Shown here: one piece after another, positions 4,335-6,668 of the stretch
Layout of the letters: the number at the start of each line of letters is the position of its first letter
How positions within the stretch are numbered: position 1 is the first letter of the stretch
NCBI GenBank assembly: GCA_030523505.1
Contig: JAUNIK010000153.1
Coordinates: 1 to 6,668, forward strand
Direction: 5' to 3'
Source of the DNA: Prevotellaceae bacterium
Lineage (GTDB): Bacteria > Bacteroidota > Bacteroidia > Bacteroidales > Bacteroidaceae
DNA: 6,668 bases
Made by a program: the position numbers and the translations under genes
Notes under the pieces: generated by a model
What the model saw: only the letters and a program-made list of their open reading frames with translations
Told to the model about the DNA's origin: nothing
Database searches by the model: none

Positions 4335-6668
4335 ATGAAAAAACTATTCTTATCTATTCTTCTCGTCGTCTGTTGCACAACGCTCTGTGTAGCGCAGGAA
4401 TGGGACCCTGTGCCAAACGAGGAGGCTGTAGTGGAAAGTGGCCGAGCACGATTCACCGTTCTCACCCCAGAGATAATCCGTATTCAGTACAGTGCCCGCA
4501 AGAAGTTCGAGGATCGTGCTTCCTTTGCAGTGGTAAACCGTAAACTCGATGTGCCAGCCTTCACCACAGAGGAGGCAGACGGCTATCTCTATATCCGTAC
4601 CGAGAATGTGACACTGAAATACAAGGTCGGCAGTGCCATCTCGGCAACGCTCAATGATCCGCAGAACCTCTCCGTTACTTTCACCATGAACGGCAAGGAG
4701 AAACTGTGGTATCCGGGCAAGGACGATGCACTGAACCTGTTAGGCACATCGCGCACCCTCGATGGCGACATCGGTGATACCCATCGTGTGGAACTCGAAA
4801 AAGGCTTGCTCTCACGCGACGGATGGGTCGTCCTCGATGAGAGTCCTTCTACATTGCGAGGCGATGGAAGCAAGAGTTATGTTTTCGACGATGAATGCGA
4901 CGGAATTCCTTGGTTTGATAAACCTGTTGACACCACAGCCCTCGACTGGTATTTCATGGCTTACGGTCACGACTACAAGCGTGCTTTGGGGGATTATGTG
5001 AAACTCGCCGGTCGCCAGCCACTCCCACCGCTGTATATGTTCGGCTATTGGTATTCGAAGTATCAGGCCTACACAGCCACCCAGTTCCAGCAGCTGGCTC
5101 GTGAGATGGAGAAGAACGATGTGCCTCACGATGTGATGATTTTCGATATGGACTGGCATAAAGCCGGATGGACAGGATGGACCTGGAACAACAACCTTAT
5201 TCCTGATCCAAAGGGACTCATCTCGTGGATGCACAACCATAACCTGAAGGTGGCACTCAACCTCCATCCTGCCGATGGTGTTGACAGCGATGAGGATGGC
5301 TATGCCGCAATGCAGCAGGCAACAGGTCTGAGTGGTGATGTGCCATGGATGATTGAAAACAAGGCGTTCACCTCGGCACTGTTCAAGAATATTATCCGTA
5401 AGCGTGAATCCGAGGGAGTCGATTTCTGGTGGATTGATTGGCAGCAGAAGAAAACTGTCGGTGAACATGCCCAGGAGCGAGGCTATGCCTGTCCGGCAGG
5501 TGTGGAAGGACTGGGCGAGACCTTCTGGATAAACCATGTGTTCTATAATGACATGCGCCTGAATCGCACCGACCGTCGTCCTGTTATCTTCCATCGTTGG
5601 GGCGGAATGGGTTCGCATCGCTATCCGATAGGATTCTCGGGCGACACCTACGCTACTTACGGCACCCTCGCCTTTGAACCATACTACACAGCCACTGCTT
5701 CGAATGTGTGTTTCGGCTATTGGGGACACGACATCGGAGCTCATCTGCTCATCGGCGACAGAGAGAAGGTTGATCCAGAGATGTATCTCCGTTGGTTGCA
5801 GTATGGAGTATTCTCACCATTGCTCCGCACTCATGCTTCTTCGCAAGGCAACAATGAGCGTCGTATATGGAAGTTTGATAACTTCGACCTCATGAACAAA
5901 GCCGTGAAACTGCGCTACGCGCTCGTACCTTATATTTATACGTGTGCGCGCGAGGCATACGATACAGGTGTTTCCATCTGTCGTCCGCTCTATTATGAAT
6001 GGCCTGAGGACAACCGTTCTTATTCCAACGAGTCGGAGTATATGTTCGGCAACGACATCCTCGTGGCACCTATTGCCGAGGCTACGGGAGCTGATGGGAA
6101 GGTGGACCGAAAGATTTGGTTGCCGGAAGGTCATTGGTATGATGTGTGCCGAGGCCGACTGCTGAGTGGTGATATGGAGTTCACTGATTCCTACACAGCA
6201 GAAGAGATACCGTATTTCATCCGTCAGGGAAGTATCATCCCTTGCTATCCTGATATCGACCATCTGAAAGAGTCAGTGCCAACGGTAGTGCTGAAGGTTG
6301 TGCCAGGCAGAGATGGAACGGGTGTGATGTATGAGGATGATGGCGATTCGGATAGTTATCAGAATGGAGCATTTTCTACTACTACCTTCGCTCAGCAGCG
6401 CACCGATGATTTCGTTATGCTGATAATCAGCCATCGTGTGGGAGCTTTCCCGGGACAGTTGGCAGAGAGGGCCTATCAGGTGGAGTTCCTTGCCGAGGGT
6501 ATGCCGGAGAAGATACTCATCGATGGTCAGGAAACCGACAGTTGGACTTATGATGAGGCTGCGAGAAGTGTTGTGGTGAATGTGCCAAACACATCGGTAG
6601 ATAAAGGTGCGCAGGTGATGCTAATCCGTCAGACTGATGGTATCAAGCAACCGGAGATTACCGATGAT
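4335..6668 (+). CDS. Exported glycoside hydrolase family 31 (alpha-glucosidase-like), partial (3' end outside window)
   Basis: The frame is open for 778 codons from the ATG at 4335 to the right edge with no stop. Residues 1-20 are a signal peptide (KK, hydrophobic core, CVA then Gln21), so the protein acts in the periplasm or at the cell surface. The order fits family 31: an N-terminal beta-sandwich (about 22-215), a catalytic barrel (about 220-545) and C-terminal beta domains including a DUF5110-like part with YEDDGDSDSY from 666. Barrel landmarks: FDMDWHKAGW (270-279), NLHPADGV, FWWIDWQQ (364-371) with Asp368 as candidate nucleophile, FSGD (434-437) with Asp437 as candidate acid/base, GYWGHDIGAH and RWLQYGVFSPLLRTH. 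Retaining hydrolysis of alpha-glycosides is known for the family; glucose, xylose, galactose or GalNAc specificity cannot be told. The 8-base gap to rsmA suggests shared transcription. Confidence 0.92.
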   Translation, partial: MKKLFLSILLVVCCTTLCVAQEWDPVPNEEAVVESGRARFTVLTPEIIRIQYSARKKFEDRASFAVVNRKLDVPAFTTEEADGYLYIRTENVTLKYKVGSAISATLNDPQNLSVTFTMNGKEKLWYPGKDDALNLLGTSRTLDGDIGDTHRVELEKGLLSRDGWVVLDESPSTLRGDGSKSYVFDDECDGIPWFDKPVDTTALDWYFMAYGHDYKRALGDYVKLAGRQPLPPLYMFGYWYSKYQAYTATQFQQLAREMEKNDVPHDVMIFDMDWHKAGWTGWTWNNNLIPDPKGLISWMHNHNLKVALNLHPADGVDSDEDGYAAMQQATGLSGDVPWMIENKAFTSALFKNIIRKRESEGVDFWWIDWQQKKTVGEHAQERGYACPAGVEGLGETFWINHVFYNDMRLNRTDRRPVIFHRWGGMGSHRYPIGFSGDTYATYGTLAFEPYYTATASNVCFGYWGHDIGAHLLIGDREKVDPEMYLRWLQYGVFSPLLRTHASSQGNNERRIWKFDNFDLMNKAVKLRYALVPYIYTCAREAYDTGVSICRPLYYEWPEDNRSYSNESEYMFGNDILVAPIAEATGADGKVDRKIWLPEGHWYDVCRGRLLSGDMEFTDSYTAEEIPYFIRQGSIIPCYPDIDHLKESVPTVVLKVVPGRDGTGVMYEDDGDSDSYQNGAFSTTTFAQQRTDDFVMLIISHRVGAFPGQLAERAYQVEFLAEGMPEKILIDGQETDSWTYDEAARSVVVNVPNTSVDKGAQVMLIRQTDGIKQPEITDD

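Noticed and set aside
4812..5744. A 310-codon open frame on the minus strand opposite the glycosidase
   Set aside because: It lies wholly opposite a gene with clear family 31 motifs, has no recognisable domains or promoter, and its openness is a by-product of the codon bias of the plus-strand gene.

Overview
The window looks like chromosomal DNA from a Bacteroidales bacterium, most likely a Prevotella-type genome. Three promoter-like sites carry the Bacteroidetes -7 box TAnnTTTG, and two of them have a TTTG or TTTC element 19-20 bases upstream. Start codons are preceded by A-rich leaders rather than Shine-Dalgarno sites. The protein variants, such as RsmA with NYPYD and a DUF5110-type family 31 glycosidase, also fit this group. 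No RNA gene, CRISPR array, transposase or phage gene was seen.

The left part reads on the minus strand. It holds the 5' two thirds of an MTA/SAH nucleosidase gene (mtnN, running off the left edge) and, upstream of it, a complete Cof-type HAD phosphatase gene. Between them lies a GC-rich palindromic repeat that touches the HAD stop codon. The HAD gene has a near-perfect Bacteroidetes promoter. It diverges from the right-hand block across a 242-base gap (1328-1569), which also holds a second promoter and a perfect inverted repeat that could be an operator.

The right part reads on the plus strand: a nucleoside-recognition-type membrane protein with an unusual C-terminal soluble domain, a 171-base spacer full of inverted AATTCTC/GAGAATT repeats, rsmA (16S rRNA dimethyladenosine methyltransferase), and, 8 bases later, an exported family 31 glycoside hydrolase that runs off the right edge. 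rsmA and the glycosidase are probably co-transcribed. No shared pathway links all five genes: nucleoside salvage/SAM by-product recycling, phosphate-ester hydrolysis, ribosome maturation and glycan breakdown are ordinary housekeeping or accessory functions set side by side.

No clear new multi-gene system is visible. The points most worth a second look are a GC-rich palindromic element lying in frame inside rsmA with a relative in the HAD-mtnN spacer, the mutually exclusive pairing repeats upstream of rsmA, and the fusion of a transporter-like membrane core to a Bacteroidetes-style beta-rich domain.
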